A stretch of 64,000 nucleotides of DNA from Xenorhabdus doucetiae (GCF_000968195.1 NZ_FO704550.1:2232001-2296000); one strand, 5' to 3'. Shown: positions 51,726-61,691, counted from the first letter of the stretch. Notes: a model not told the origin generated them from the letters alone. Numbers and translations are program-made.

Positions 51726-53186
51726 ATGACAACTTTCTACTCTGTACTGAGCTGGCTGGCGATTTTTTTCTACTGGCTGATTATTGCCGGTATCACCATT
51801 CGAGTTTTGATGAAACGTCGTCCTGTGACATCAGCAATGACTTGGTTACTCATTATTTATATCTTTCCTTTAGTCGGCATCGCTGCTTATTTGTCATTCG
51901 GCGAATTGCACCTTGGTAAACGCCGGGGTGAACAAGCCAGACAAATGCGCTCATCTGTCGCCAAGTGGTTAGCAGAGTTAAAAAAATCCCCGCAAATTTT
52001 TGCCGATGAAAACAGTGAAGTGGCTACCCCACTGTTTCAACTGTGTGAACGACGACAAAAGATTAAAGGTGTCAGAGGCAATAAAATGCAATTAATGACA
52101 TCTTATGACAATTCGCTGAAAGCGATTGTGCATGATATTGAAAACGCCAAGTACAATATTGAGATGGTGTTTTATATCTGGCAATCCGGTGGATTGGTTG
52201 ATCAGGTCACGGATGCCCTGATGCGCGCGGCCAAACGCGGTGTTAAATGTCGCATTATGGTGGATTCGGCAGGAAGCTGGCAATTTTTCCGCAGCCCTTA
52301 TCCCGATATTATGCGCAAAGCAGGTATTGAGTTTGTCGAATCGTTAAAAGTGAATATCTTCCGTTTATTCTTGCGGCGCATGGACTTACGCCAGCATAGA
52401 AAAATTATTCTGATCGATAATCATATTTCATACACCGGCAGTATGAATATGGTTGATCCCCGTTTTTTTAAACAAAATGCCGGGGTCGGTCAGTGGGTCG
52501 ATATCATGGTGAGAATGGAAGGCCCGGTGACGACCACACTGGGGATTATTTATGCCTTTGACTGGGAAATGGAAACCGGGCAACGTCATCTTCCTCCCCC
52601 GCCTGACAGTGTTACTATACCCTTCGAGCAAACCAGTGGTCATACCGCTCAAGTTATCGCTTCCGGGCCAGGGTTCCCTGACGAATTGATCCAACAATCC
52701 TTAATGACCGCTATTTTTGCGGCCCGCAAACAGCTTACCCTTACTACGCCCTATTTTGTTCCCAGTGATGATTTAATGCATGCGATTTGCACGGCGGCGA
52801 TGCGCGGAGTGGATGTCAGTATCATCGTACCCAGTCAAAACAACTCATTTCTTGTTCGCTGGGCCAGCCGTGCATTTTTTGCAGAATTGCTGGAAGCGGG
52901 AGTGAAAATTTATCAATTTGAAGATGGTTTGTTACATACCAAGAGTGTTTTGGTCGATGGGCAACTGAGTATGGTCGGCTCTGTTAATTTGGATATGCGC
53001 AGCTTGTGGCTGAATTTTGAAATTACGGTTGTGATTGATGATGAACTTTTTGGTCAGGATTTAACTCTGGTTCAGCAGGACTATATTATGCGTTCCACAT
53101 TGCTGGCAAACAATCAATGGGAAAAACGCCCGATGTGGCACCGTATCCTTGAGCGTATCTGTTATTTTTTCAGCCCGCTTTTATAA
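51726..53186 (+). CDS. clsA: Cardiolipin synthase A
   Basis: A 486-residue protein, the E. coli ClsA length. Two N-terminal membrane helices precede two phospholipase D domains with HKD motifs: HRKIILIDNHISYTGSMN (about residue 224) and HTKSVLVDGQLSMVGSVN (about 404). It joins two phosphatidylglycerols into cardiolipin and glycerol. The start at 51726 (MTTFYSVLSW) aligns with E. coli; there is a TTG nine bases upstream. It is divergent from yciY. Confidence 0.97.
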   Translation: MTTFYSVLSWLAIFFYWLIIAGITIRVLMKRRPVTSAMTWLLIIYIFPLVGIAAYLSFGELHLGKRRGEQARQMRSSVAKWLAELKKSPQIFADENSEVATPLFQLCERRQKIKGVRGNKMQLMTSYDNSLKAIVHDIENAKYNIEMVFYIWQSGGLVDQVTDALMRAAKRGVKCRIMVDSAGSWQFFRSPYPDIMRKAGIEFVESLKVNIFRLFLRRMDLRQHRKIILIDNHISYTGSMNMVDPRFFKQNAGVGQWVDIMVRMEGPVTTTLGIIYAFDWEMETGQRHLPPPPDSVTIPFEQTSGHTAQVIASGPGFPDELIQQSLMTAIFAARKQLTLTTPYFVPSDDLMHAICTAAMRGVDVSIIVPSQNNSFLVRWASRAFFAELLEAGVKIYQFEDGLLHTKSVLVDGQLSMVGSVNLDMRSLWLNFEITVVIDDELFGQDLTLVQQDYIMRSTLLANNQWEKRPMWHRILERICYFFSPLL

Positions 53187-53195
53187 TTCATTTAT

Positions 53196-53237
53196 CATGA
53201 ATAAAAGGGCATGAATAAAAGAGCACGAATAAAAGTA
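53196..53237 (+). repeat. 14-bp tandem repeat, three copies
   Basis: Copies of CATGAATAAAAGGG and close variants (CATGAATAAAAGAG, CACGAATAAAAGTA) lie between clsA and yciU. Probably slippage-derived. Confidence 0.8.
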
Positions 53238-53297
53238 TTCATTCAATACAGAACATGTTTTAATTTCACCTAGTGATTAATATTGGATATTGCCACC

Positions 53298-53651
53298 ATG
53301 GAAAATCAATCGACACATCCTATGCAATTGGACTTAAACAACCGAATGACTGAAGATGAAGCGCTTGAAAAGGCTTACGATATCTTTTTGGAACAAGCAC
53401 TCTCTCATCTCGATCCGGCTGATAGCTTGTTGTTTAACCTGCAATTTGAAGAGCGCGGCGGTGCTGAATTATGGGAACCTTCAAACGTCTGGTTTGAACA
53501 TGTTGATTTTGATTTAGATCCAGACTTTTTTTCGGAAGTCATTATTGGATTGGCAGAATCAGACAATGCCGAAATTGATGATATCTTTGCCCGTATTTTG
53601 ATCTGCCGGGAAAAATCTCACCCTATCTGCCAGATCTTGTGGAAAAAATAA
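53298..53651 (+). CDS. yciU: YciU (DUF440), acidic double-stranded-DNA-mimic-like protein
   Basis: About 117 residues, strongly acidic. LDLNNRMTEDEALEKAYDIF, LLFNLQFEERGGAELWEP and EHVDFDLDPDFF match E. coli YciU and Haemophilus HI1450, whose structure was proposed to mimic duplex DNA. E. coli YciU begins at the position equivalent to 53322, so the true start may be 24 bases later; neither start has a good ribosome-binding site. It stands between clsA and oppF as in K-12. Confidence 0.9.
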   Translation: MENQSTHPMQLDLNNRMTEDEALEKAYDIFLEQALSHLDPADSLLFNLQFEERGGAELWEPSNVWFEHVDFDLDPDFFSEVIIGLAESDNAEIDDIFARILICREKSHPICQILWKK

Positions 53652-53692
53652 TCATCCCGCCCTGCCTTTAATCTCTCTCCCGGAATGACTAA

Positions 53693-53718
53693 AATGCCCT
53701 CATCATGGTGAGGGCATT
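53693..53718. terminator. Terminator after oppF
   Basis: AATGCCCTCA-TCATGG-TGAGGGCATT between convergent yciU and oppF; on the minus strand it is followed by TTTTAG. Confidence 0.8.
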
Positions 53719-53762
53719 GAATTTAAATTCGTGACGGTGTCACATTGGTCACATATCATTGA

Positions 53763-54794
53763 TTAGAGTGGATCAACCTTAAGACAAGACACTGCATGTT
53801 TAAAACTGCCCTCAAGTAATGGCCGGGTCTTGGCACATTCAGCATCCGCCATTGGGCAGCGCGTGCGGAATACACATCCGGACGGAGGGTTAATGGGGGA
53901 AGGCAATTCGCCCTCTAACAATTCGATATGTTTGTTGCGCTCTTTGTCTGGATCAGGGATCGGCACAGCCGACATAAGCGCTCTGGTGTAGGGATGCAAC
54001 GGATTATGATAAACCTCGTCGTAAGTGCCCAGTTCTACCGCATTGCCCAAATACATGACCAATACGCGGTCCGATATGTGTTTTACGATCGACAAGTCAT
54101 GTGCAATAAATATCAGGGAAAGCCCCATTTCCCGCTGCAATTCCTGTAATAAATTAACAACTTGTGCCTGAATGGAAACATCCAGCGCTGAAACCGGTTC
54201 GTCACAGATAACTAATTTAGGTTCGAGGATCAAGGCGCGGGCAATCCCGATACGCTGGCACTGACCGCCAGAGAATTCATGAGGGTAACGATTGATCAGG
54301 TTCGGTAATAACCCTACCTTCATCATCATCTTTTTGACTTTTTCTTTTATTTCCCCTTCTTTCATTTTGGGGTAATACGTTTTCAACGGCTCTGCGATAA
54401 TATCGCCAATGGTCATACGCGGATTCAATGATGCCAACGGATCCTGAAAAATCATCTGGATATCATTGCGAATATCCCGCCATTGTTTGTCATTGATGTC
54501 CAACAGGTTCTGACCAAGCCAGGTCACCGCACCGCCAGACGCTTTCACTAACCCAATTACTGCCCTGGCAAGCGTTGACTTCCCGCAGCCAGATTCTCCC
54601 ACAACCCCCAGTGTCTCACCTTCATAAAGCCTTAAGGTTACGCCATCTACCGCTTTTAAGCTTTTTGCCGGCTGCCAGAACCACTGTTTTCCGTCTTTAA
54701 TATCAAAATAAACTTTGAGATCGTCAACTTCCAATAAGACCCGCTTTTCAGCTATTGTCTTCACATCAATCGTGTTCATGTTAGTTGTGTTCAT
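53763..54794 (-). CDS. oppF: Oligopeptide ABC transporter ATPase OppF
   Basis: A 343-residue nucleotide-binding subunit: Walker A GVVGESGCGKSTLAR, signature FSGGQCQRIGIARAL, Walker B LVICDEPVSALD, and a C-terminal peptide-transporter extension with a cysteine cluster (CVFRTRCPMADAECAKTRP). It pairs with OppD to power peptide import. Its ATG overlaps the oppD stop (ATGA), so translation is coupled. Confidence 0.97.
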   Translation of the reverse strand: MNTTNMNTIDVKTIAEKRVLLEVDDLKVYFDIKDGKQWFWQPAKSLKAVDGVTLRLYEGETLGVVGESGCGKSTLARAVIGLVKASGGAVTWLGQNLLDINDKQWRDIRNDIQMIFQDPLASLNPRMTIGDIIAEPLKTYYPKMKEGEIKEKVKKMMMKVGLLPNLINRYPHEFSGGQCQRIGIARALILEPKLVICDEPVSALDVSIQAQVVNLLQELQREMGLSLIFIAHDLSIVKHISDRVLVMYLGNAVELGTYDEVYHNPLHPYTRALMSAVPIPDPDKERNKHIELLEGELPSPINPPSGCVFRTRCPMADAECAKTRPLLEGSFKHAVSCLKVDPL

Positions 54795-55789
54795 ACCAAT
54801 TCCTCCTGGCGTTTAAAGCAGGCACGCAAGCGCCCAAGGCCAAATTTTTCCAACTGGGGTTCCTCGCGAACACAATGCTCAGTGGCAAATTGACAACGTG
54901 GCTGGAATGGGCACCCCTTTGGCAAACGCAATAAATTGGGAGGATTGCCTTGAATCGTTTCCAAGGCTTCCTCATCACCGTCCAGACGAGGAACCGCATT
55001 CAATAATCCAATAGAGTATGGATGGGTAGGATGATAAAACACGTCACGCGCTGTACCATATTCCATCGTCCTTCCCGCATACATCACTAATACCTTGTCA
55101 CAAATACCTGCAACCACTCCCAAATCATGGGTAATCATGATAATCGCGGTGTTAAACTCTTTTTTTAGCTCATTAAGCAGCGTCATGATTTGTGCCTGAA
55201 CGGTGACGTCCAGAGCCGTTGTCGGTTCATCGGCAATCAATAATTTGGGCTGGCACAACAGCGCCATGGCAATCATCACCCGTTGACGCATCCCCCCGGA
55301 GAATTCGTGTGGATACATCTTCATGCGTTTACGCGCCTCTGGCATCTTAACCGCATCCAACATGCGGACGGCGCCTTCAAAAGCTTCGCTTTTACTGATG
55401 CGCTTATGCAGCATCAAGACTTCCGTTAATTGGTCACCCACTCGCATATAAGGATTAAGGGAGGTCATGGGATCTTGAAATATCATCGAGATTTCTTGTG
55501 CCCGCATCCGGTTTAACTCTTTTTCTCGCAGGTTAAGAATTTCTCGTCCGTTAAACGTGGCAGAACCGCTGACAGAACCATTACTGGCCAGTAATCCCAT
55601 TAACGCAAATGCGGTCTGTGATTTACCCGAACCCGATTCTCCCACGATCCCCAGTGTTTCTCCGGCCTGTAAGTCAAAATTCAATTTATTTACGGCAGTC
55701 ACATTGCCGTCAGGTGTGTTGAATACCACATTCAGGTCTTTGACCGATAAGAGTGACTCAACATTTTTCGACGTTTCTACGTTGTTCAT
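54791..55789 (-). CDS. oppD: Oligopeptide ABC transporter ATPase OppD
   Basis: A 332-residue nucleotide-binding subunit with Walker A GIVGESGSGKSQTAF, signature FSGGMRQRVMIAMAL, Walker B LLIADEPTTALD and the C-terminal domain CPFQPRCQFATEHC. It follows oppC by about 9 bases; AAGGAG lies just before the start. Confidence 0.97.
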   Translation of the reverse strand: MNNVETSKNVESLLSVKDLNVVFNTPDGNVTAVNKLNFDLQAGETLGIVGESGSGKSQTAFALMGLLASNGSVSGSATFNGREILNLREKELNRMRAQEISMIFQDPMTSLNPYMRVGDQLTEVLMLHKRISKSEAFEGAVRMLDAVKMPEARKRMKMYPHEFSGGMRQRVMIAMALLCQPKLLIADEPTTALDVTVQAQIMTLLNELKKEFNTAIIMITHDLGVVAGICDKVLVMYAGRTMEYGTARDVFYHPTHPYSIGLLNAVPRLDGDEEALETIQGNPPNLLRLPKGCPFQPRCQFATEHCVREEPQLEKFGLGRLRACFKRQEELV

Positions 55790-55798
55790 AGGCTCTCC

Positions 55799-56707
55799 TT
55801 AACGGTCTTTCGGGTCGAGGGCATCTCGTAGGCCGTCACCAATAAAGTTAAAACAAAACAGGGTCATGACCAGAAAGCCGGCCGGAAATAACAATAACCA
55901 CGAGGCCACTTCCATTGAGTTGGCACCATCACTTAACAGAGCGCCCCAACTGCTCAGGGGTTCCTGAGTTCCCAAGCCAAGGAAGCTCAAGAAAGATTCA
56001 AACAGGATCATACTCGGTACAAGTAATGAGGCATAAACCACCACAACGCCCAAGACGTTTGGTACGATATGGCGCAAAACAATATGGCGGGTGGAAACAC
56101 CGCAAACCAACGCGGCTTCAATAAACTCCTTGCGTTTTAAACTCAATGTCTGACCACGGACAATACGTGCCATGTCCAGCCATGACACCATGCCTATCGC
56201 AACGAAAATTAGCAGGATATTTTGACCAAAGAAAGTCACCAGAAGAATAACGAAGAACATAAATGGGAAAGAGTTAAGGATTTCCAGCAAACGCATCATC
56301 ACCATGTCCGTTTTGCCGCCAAGATAACCTGACATCGCACCATACAACGTGCCAAACAGTACGGCAATCAGGGCCGCGGCAATCCCGACCATTAATGAAA
56401 TACGCCCGCCAATGGCAACTCGCACCAGCAGGTCACGCCCTGATGAATCGGTGCCGAAATAGTGTTTGGATTCAAAATCCGGCGGCATCGTCATCATATT
56501 CCAATCGGTATCATCGTAAGCAAATTGGGACAGCATCGGCGCTAAAATAACAAAGAGTGTGATCAGGAAGAGAATACATAAACTTGTAATCGCGGCCTTG
56601 TTATGTATAAAACGGCGGCGTGCATCCTGCCACAAACTGCGGCCTTCAATTTCCAGTTGCTCAGAAAAATTTTCCAGAGCTTCGCTATTTTTTTTATTCA
56701 GTAACAT
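55799..56707 (-). CDS. oppC: Oligopeptide ABC transporter permease OppC
   Basis: A 302-residue permease, equal to E. coli OppC with the start at 56707 (MLLNKKNSEALENFSEQ); GGAG precedes it. About six membrane helices; the EAA-type coupling loop lies in EFIEAALVCGVSTRHIVLRH. It follows oppB closely. Confidence 0.96.
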   Translation of the reverse strand: MLLNKKNSEALENFSEQLEIEGRSLWQDARRRFIHNKAAITSLCILFLITLFVILAPMLSQFAYDDTDWNMMTMPPDFESKHYFGTDSSGRDLLVRVAIGGRISLMVGIAAALIAVLFGTLYGAMSGYLGGKTDMVMMRLLEILNSFPFMFFVILLVTFFGQNILLIFVAIGMVSWLDMARIVRGQTLSLKRKEFIEAALVCGVSTRHIVLRHIVPNVLGVVVVYASLLVPSMILFESFLSFLGLGTQEPLSSWGALLSDGANSMEVASWLLLFPAGFLVMTLFCFNFIGDGLRDALDPKDR

Positions 56708-56722
56708 TGCGTGCTCCAAGTT

Positions 56723-57643
56723 TTAATAACGAATTTTCGGATCAATGACGGCATACAGCACATCAACGATAGCATTAAACATAATGGTTAAGCCCCCGAC
56801 CAGGATCGTCAGACTCAGTACCAGTGAGTAATCACGGTTTAATGCGCCATTCACAAACAATTGCCCCAAACCCGGTAAACCGAAAATCGTTTCGATCACC
56901 ATTGAGCCAGTAATAATGCCGACGAAAGCAGGACCCATATAGGAGATAACCGGTAATAAGGCGGGTTTTAACGCATGACGGAAAATAATCGTTCGCAATG
57001 GCAAGCCTTTGGCACGTGCGGTACGAATAAAGTTGGAATGTAAGATTTCTATCATGGAACCGCGGGTGATACGGGAGATACTGGCAATATAAGCGAGGGA
57101 AAGTGCCACCATTGGCAAAAGCATATATTTAGGTGCTCCGCCATTCCAGCCTCCTCCCGGCAACCATTTTAGGGTAATGGCGAATATCAACACTAATAAG
57201 GGGGCGACCACGAAACTGGGAATGACAACCCCTGTCATGGCAAACCCCATTACCGTGTAATCCCATTTGGTGTTCTGGTTCAATGCCGCAATCACCCCGG
57301 CACTGACACCCAATATGACCGCCATAATAAAGGCAGCAAATCCCAATTTAGCCGAAACTGGCAGTGCTTCTGCAACCAGATCATTGACGCTGTAGTCTTT
57401 GTATTTGAATGAAGGACCAAAATCCCCTTTGGAGAGTTGGATTAAGTAATTGAAATATTGTTTATAGATAGGATCATTCAGGTGATATTTCGCTTCAATA
57501 TTTGCCATCACTTCCGGCGGTAGCTTCCTTTCCCCGGTAAATGGGCTACCCGGCGCAAGCCGCATCATAAAAAACGAAATCGTAATCAGGATAAAAAGTG
57601 TCGGGATCGCCTCTAAGCAGCGGCGTAAAATAAATTTTAGCAT
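56723..57643 (-). CDS. oppB: Oligopeptide ABC transporter permease OppB
   Basis: A 306-residue permease with six membrane helices and the coupling loop in NFIRTARAKGLPLRTIIFRH. The C-terminus VLYAVIDPKIRY is typical. It lies 82 bases downstream of the proximal oppA, with an intercistronic hairpin between. Confidence 0.97.
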   Translation of the reverse strand: MLKFILRRCLEAIPTLFILITISFFMMRLAPGSPFTGERKLPPEVMANIEAKYHLNDPIYKQYFNYLIQLSKGDFGPSFKYKDYSVNDLVAEALPVSAKLGFAAFIMAVILGVSAGVIAALNQNTKWDYTVMGFAMTGVVIPSFVVAPLLVLIFAITLKWLPGGGWNGGAPKYMLLPMVALSLAYIASISRITRGSMIEILHSNFIRTARAKGLPLRTIIFRHALKPALLPVISYMGPAFVGIITGSMVIETIFGLPGLGQLFVNGALNRDYSLVLSLTILVGGLTIMFNAIVDVLYAVIDPKIRY

Positions 57644-57693
57644 TGCCCGTTCCTACTGTTTAGCCAAACCGTGGCTTTTAATTATTTGACAAG

Positions 57694-57719
57694 CGGGTGA
57701 CCCCAACCGGATCACCCAC
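57694..57719 (-). terminator. Intercistronic hairpin between oppA and oppB
   Basis: On the minus strand GTGGGTGA pairs with TCACCCGC around an 11-nt loop, without a strong T run. Such structures usually give partial termination or protect the 3' end, making oppA mRNA more abundant than oppBCDF. Confidence 0.6.
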
Positions 57720-57725
57720 ACATTC

Positions 57726-59369
57726 CTAGTGTTTTATGATGTAGAGATCTTTGGTATGGAGATTTTCCAATGGATCTTTGCCGGTATAGCCCCCTACATA
57801 AGGTTTCACTAAACGGGTACTCGCATAATAAAAGAGAGGAACTATCGCTGAGTCTTTATCCAATTGCGCATTGGCTTTGGCATAAATTTCAGCGCGTTCT
57901 GCATCAGTTTTCACTTGCAGGGATTGTTTCATCAAAGCATCAAATTCTTTGCTCTTATAGTGAGAGGTATTATTACTACTGTTGGATAACATGGGATTCA
58001 AGAAGGTAGAAGCTTCGTTATAATCAGCACACCATCCGGCACGGGCAACGTCATAGTTGCCTTGATGGCGGGAATCGAGGAACGTTTTCCACTCCTGATT
58101 TTCGAGGGAAACATCAATACCGATATTCTTTTTCCAAAGGGAAGCCGCGGCAATGGCCAGCTTTTTATGCAGATCAGACGTGTTGTACAATAACTTAATT
58201 TTCAATGGATGATCTTTGGTAAACCCAGCCTCTGCCAATAATTTTTTCGCTTCCTCATTACGCTGCTGCTGATTCAGTTTGGTATACCAATCTGGTTTTA
58301 CGTCTTTAAAATCAGCGATATAGGGTGGAGTATAGCCATAAGCTGATGAGTCTCCCTGATTTTTAACCTTGTAAGTTATGATATCGCGATCCATGCCTAA
58401 CTTCAGTGCGGTACGTACACGGGGATCATCAAATGGGGGTTTCTGGTTGTTTATTTCATAATAATAAGTACATAAGTACGGATTTACACGCAACTGATCG
58501 GGAATTTCTTTTTTCAGTTTTTGGAATAGTTCGACGGGTAAGTTGGTATAGGACATCTCAATTTCGCCAGCGCGATAGCGATTGACATCCGTGACCTCAG
58601 AGGAAATAGGCAGGAAAGTCACTTGGTTAATAACGGTGTTTTTATTATCCCAATAGGTCGGGCTACGTTCGAAAACCAGACGTTCATTGATCACCCAACT
58701 TTTCAGTTTATAAGCACCATTACCAACAAAATTCTGTGGTTGCGTCCATCTCTCGCCATATTTTTCAATTGTTGCACGATGGACGGGTGATGTCGTTGGA
58801 TGAACAAATAGCCTGACCAAATAAGGGACGGGTTCGCTGAGGGTTAATTGTAATGTATGGTCATCTAATGCTTTGACACCCAATGTTTCCGGTTTCTGTT
58901 TACCTCTGATGATATCGTCAACATTCAGCAAATGGGCATATTGGAGAAAACTGGCATAAGGGGAGGCGGTATTGGGATCGACTACTCGGCGCCAACTGTA
59001 CACAAAATCCTGCGCAGTGACAGGGTCACCATTGGACCACTTTGCGTCTTTACGCAAATGGAATGTCCAAACTTTAAAATCCTTATTCTCCCAGCTCTCT
59101 GCCACGCCCGGTATAATTTTGCCGTCAGGATCATTGATCACCAGCGTTTCAAACAGATCACGGGCGATATTCGATTCGGGTACGCCTTCGATTTTATGCG
59201 GGTCCAGGGATTGCGGTTCAGAGGCATTATTGCGAACCAGCACCTGTTTTGCCGCGCCTGCCAGTTGCACGCCAGCAGGCACTTGCGCGGCAAAGGCCTG
59301 CCATCCCACCATCATGCCTAACGCTACCGTAATACCAGTAGCCAGTTTTTTCTTTGTTGTGTTTATCAT
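57726..59369 (-). CDS. oppA: Oligopeptide-binding protein OppA (copy 1, next to oppB)
   Basis: A 547-residue periplasmic binding protein (E. coli 543). Signal peptide of about 27 residues (MINTTKKKLATGITVALGMM up to QAFA). Family blocks: NNASEPQSLDPHKIEGVPES, NGDPVTAQDFVYSWRRVVDP, NPYLCTYYYEINNQKPPFDD and GWCADYNEASTFL, the last lining the peptide pocket. The start at 59369 has GGAG upstream. It is the promoter-proximal partner of oppBCDF, with a second oppA just upstream. Confidence 0.96.
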   Translation of the reverse strand: MINTTKKKLATGITVALGMMVGWQAFAAQVPAGVQLAGAAKQVLVRNNASEPQSLDPHKIEGVPESNIARDLFETLVINDPDGKIIPGVAESWENKDFKVWTFHLRKDAKWSNGDPVTAQDFVYSWRRVVDPNTASPYASFLQYAHLLNVDDIIRGKQKPETLGVKALDDHTLQLTLSEPVPYLVRLFVHPTTSPVHRATIEKYGERWTQPQNFVGNGAYKLKSWVINERLVFERSPTYWDNKNTVINQVTFLPISSEVTDVNRYRAGEIEMSYTNLPVELFQKLKKEIPDQLRVNPYLCTYYYEINNQKPPFDDPRVRTALKLGMDRDIITYKVKNQGDSSAYGYTPPYIADFKDVKPDWYTKLNQQQRNEEAKKLLAEAGFTKDHPLKIKLLYNTSDLHKKLAIAAASLWKKNIGIDVSLENQEWKTFLDSRHQGNYDVARAGWCADYNEASTFLNPMLSNSSNNTSHYKSKEFDALMKQSLQVKTDAERAEIYAKANAQLDKDSAIVPLFYYASTRLVKPYVGGYTGKDPLENLHTKDLYIIKH

Positions 59370-59493
59370 CTTATACTTACTCCAATTGATATCATTTGAC
59401 CCATAAAAGTCATATTCACGCATTAGGATGGTTATTATCCGTATCCAAAAGGAACTGTTTTGTTTACGGTAAGATAATATTTTGTGACGGTGA

Positions 59494-61134
59494 TCAGTTA
59501 TTCACCTTTTTTATATACAGATTCTTTAAATCGATATAATCCAGGGGATCTTTCCCTGTCATTCCCCCCACTGTCGGGCGAATAAGGCGCACGCTGACCC
59601 GATAATAAATCGGTATCAAGCCTGAATCTTTATCCAGTTGGGCTTCGGCTTGCTGATAAAATGCTTTACGTGTCGCGTCATCTTTAGCCGTCAGAGCCTG
59701 CTTAAGCAAGTGATCAAAAGCCGCACTTTGATAGAAACCGGTATTGTTACTGCTCGTTGACAGCAGAATATTCAAGAAAGAGGACGGTTCGTTATAATCG
59801 CCACACCATGTTGCCCGCGCGACATCATAATTTCCTTGGTGGCGGTTCTGGAGAGAGGTTTTCCATTCCTGATTCTGCAAAGTGACTTTGGCACCAATAT
59901 TTTTCTGCCACATCGAAGCCGCAGCGATGGCTTGTTGTTTATTTTGATCAGATGTGTTGTACAACAAGGTAAATTTGAGGGGATGACTGGCATCAAAACC
60001 CGCTTCTTGCAACAATTCCCTTGCCCGTTGATTACGCTGCTCCTGTGTCCAACTTGCCCAATCTGGGTTAATGGCCAAACCCCCGCCAATATAAGTCGGC
60101 GTGAATCCATATGCCGGTATCTGCCCCTGCCCCATAATTCTGTCCGTGATGATATCTCGGTCAAGACTCAGTTTTATCGCTTCACGCACCCGTTTATCTT
60201 TAAACAGTGGCTTCTGGTTATTAATTTCGTAGTAAAACGTGCACAGATAAGGTGAAATTCTCAATTGGTCAGGAATATCCCGTTTCATTTTCTGGTATAG
60301 ATCAGGCGGAATCGCACTGTTGGTGATATCAATTTCCCCGCTACGATAACGGTTAACATCACTAACGTTCGAGACAACAGGCAGAAAAGTGCCTTTTTCA
60401 ATGAGGGTTTCTTTATCATTCCAATACTGAGGATTACGCGTTAAAACAATTCGCTCATTGACCACCCAATCTTTCAATCTATAAGCGCCATTAACAATGT
60501 AATTTTCGGGTAATGTCCATTTATTCCCCCATTTCTCAACCACATCTTGCCTGACAGGTTTCAGTGCGGTATGGCTTAACATGTCAACCAGATAAGGAAC
60601 TGGCTGACTGAGAGTGACTTGGAAACGGTGATCATCTAATGCCTTAACACCCAATTGTTCCGGTGACTTGACGCCTTTCAGGATATCGTCAACATTCTGG
60701 ATATAGGCATATTGCAAGTAACTGGTATAAGGCGACCCGGTGTTTGGATCGGCGAGACGGCGCCAACTGTAGACAAAATCCTGCGCAGTCACAGGCTTTC
60801 CATCACTCCATTTGGCGTTGTTACGTAGATAGAATGTCCATACCTTATAACCTTCATTTTCCCACCGTTCCGCCACACCAGGCACGGTTTCACCATTTGG
60901 CCCAGTAGTGACCAGCCCTTCAAGCAAATTGCGAATAATAATAGTTTCTGGAGCACCTTCAACTTTATGAGGATCTAATGATGTGACTTCGACACCATTG
61001 TTAACGGTGACTTCTTGTTTTTCAGCCAGTGTAACGCCCGCCGGAACAGTTGCAGCAATGCCCTGTGCAACCGGAAAAGATAATAAAACGATACTCGAAA
61101 TTAACTGACCTAACTTTGATGTTTTTTTCCTCAT
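59494..61134 (-). CDS. Oligopeptide-binding protein OppA paralogue (copy 2)
   Basis: A 546-residue OppA-family protein with a signal peptide (IVLLSFPVAQGIAA at about residues 15-28). The same blocks occur as in copy 1 (NNGVEVTSLDPHKVEGAPET, YLCTFYYEINNQKPLFKD, TWCGDYNEPSSFL) but many positions differ, so the duplication is not recent. It likely feeds the same OppBCDF permease with a different peptide preference; that is inference. About 124 bases separate it from copy 1; no strong terminator was seen between them. Confidence 0.94.
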   Translation of the reverse strand: MRKKTSKLGQLISSIVLLSFPVAQGIAATVPAGVTLAEKQEVTVNNGVEVTSLDPHKVEGAPETIIIRNLLEGLVTTGPNGETVPGVAERWENEGYKVWTFYLRNNAKWSDGKPVTAQDFVYSWRRLADPNTGSPYTSYLQYAYIQNVDDILKGVKSPEQLGVKALDDHRFQVTLSQPVPYLVDMLSHTALKPVRQDVVEKWGNKWTLPENYIVNGAYRLKDWVVNERIVLTRNPQYWNDKETLIEKGTFLPVVSNVSDVNRYRSGEIDITNSAIPPDLYQKMKRDIPDQLRISPYLCTFYYEINNQKPLFKDKRVREAIKLSLDRDIITDRIMGQGQIPAYGFTPTYIGGGLAINPDWASWTQEQRNQRARELLQEAGFDASHPLKFTLLYNTSDQNKQQAIAAASMWQKNIGAKVTLQNQEWKTSLQNRHQGNYDVARATWCGDYNEPSSFLNILLSTSSNNTGFYQSAAFDHLLKQALTAKDDATRKAFYQQAEAQLDKDSGLIPIYYRVSVRLIRPTVGGMTGKDPLDYIDLKNLYIKKVNN

Positions 61135-61574
61135 TTTTTACTCCAAGTTATAAACAGTAAATAAATCGTTTTTAATCTACTAACTCGAATAATTTACTTA
61201 TCACGTTAACAAATGATCATTAACCTACTAAAAAACTATGCCTGCATAATAATTGTTATTTGATTTTTATAATAAATTGAGCAAAACATTAATATTATTC
61301 ATCACCCTTGTATCCGATGAATTCGCGAAACCAATATAAGACCATGATAACAATAGACTTTACCCCATTACCCCAAGGCAATATTCATGAAATATGGTCA
61401 AAAGAGAAAATAAACATTATTTTAACAAAATGCAATCACCACAGAGTAAAAGTCCACCTTTATCACAAAATAATTATAAAAACCGCCAGTCGCAGATAAG
61501 ATGATAAAAAGTAAAATAGTGTAGAAAATTACAGTATTATTTCGAGAAGATCACCGACTAAAAAGGAATAAAAT

Positions 61575-61691
61575 ATGAACAATGATTTCAAGGAAATGAT
61601 GTTATTGACCAATTACGCTTTAATTGATCATTTATTAATTCTGATTGATTCCCTTTTCATACAAGTTAATAAATTGTATTTGCAAAGTTAA
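61575..61691 (+). CDS. Possible 38-residue leucine-rich small protein or leader peptide
   Basis: An ATG preceded by AAAAGGAA with 7-nt spacing opens a frame for MNNDFKEMMLLTNYALIDHL and 18 more residues, rich in Leu and Ile, ending in TAA. The sequence resembles no family I recognise. It lies about 200 bases before adhE on the same strand, so it could be a leader in the adhE transcript, an independent small protein, or chance. Confidence 0.35.
   Translation: MNNDFKEMMLLTNYALIDHLLILIDSLFIQVNKLYLQS

Noticed and set aside
61308..61499. 63-codon plus-strand frame upstream of adhE
   Set aside because: No ribosome-binding sequence, low-complexity AT-rich DNA, no recognisable similarity.
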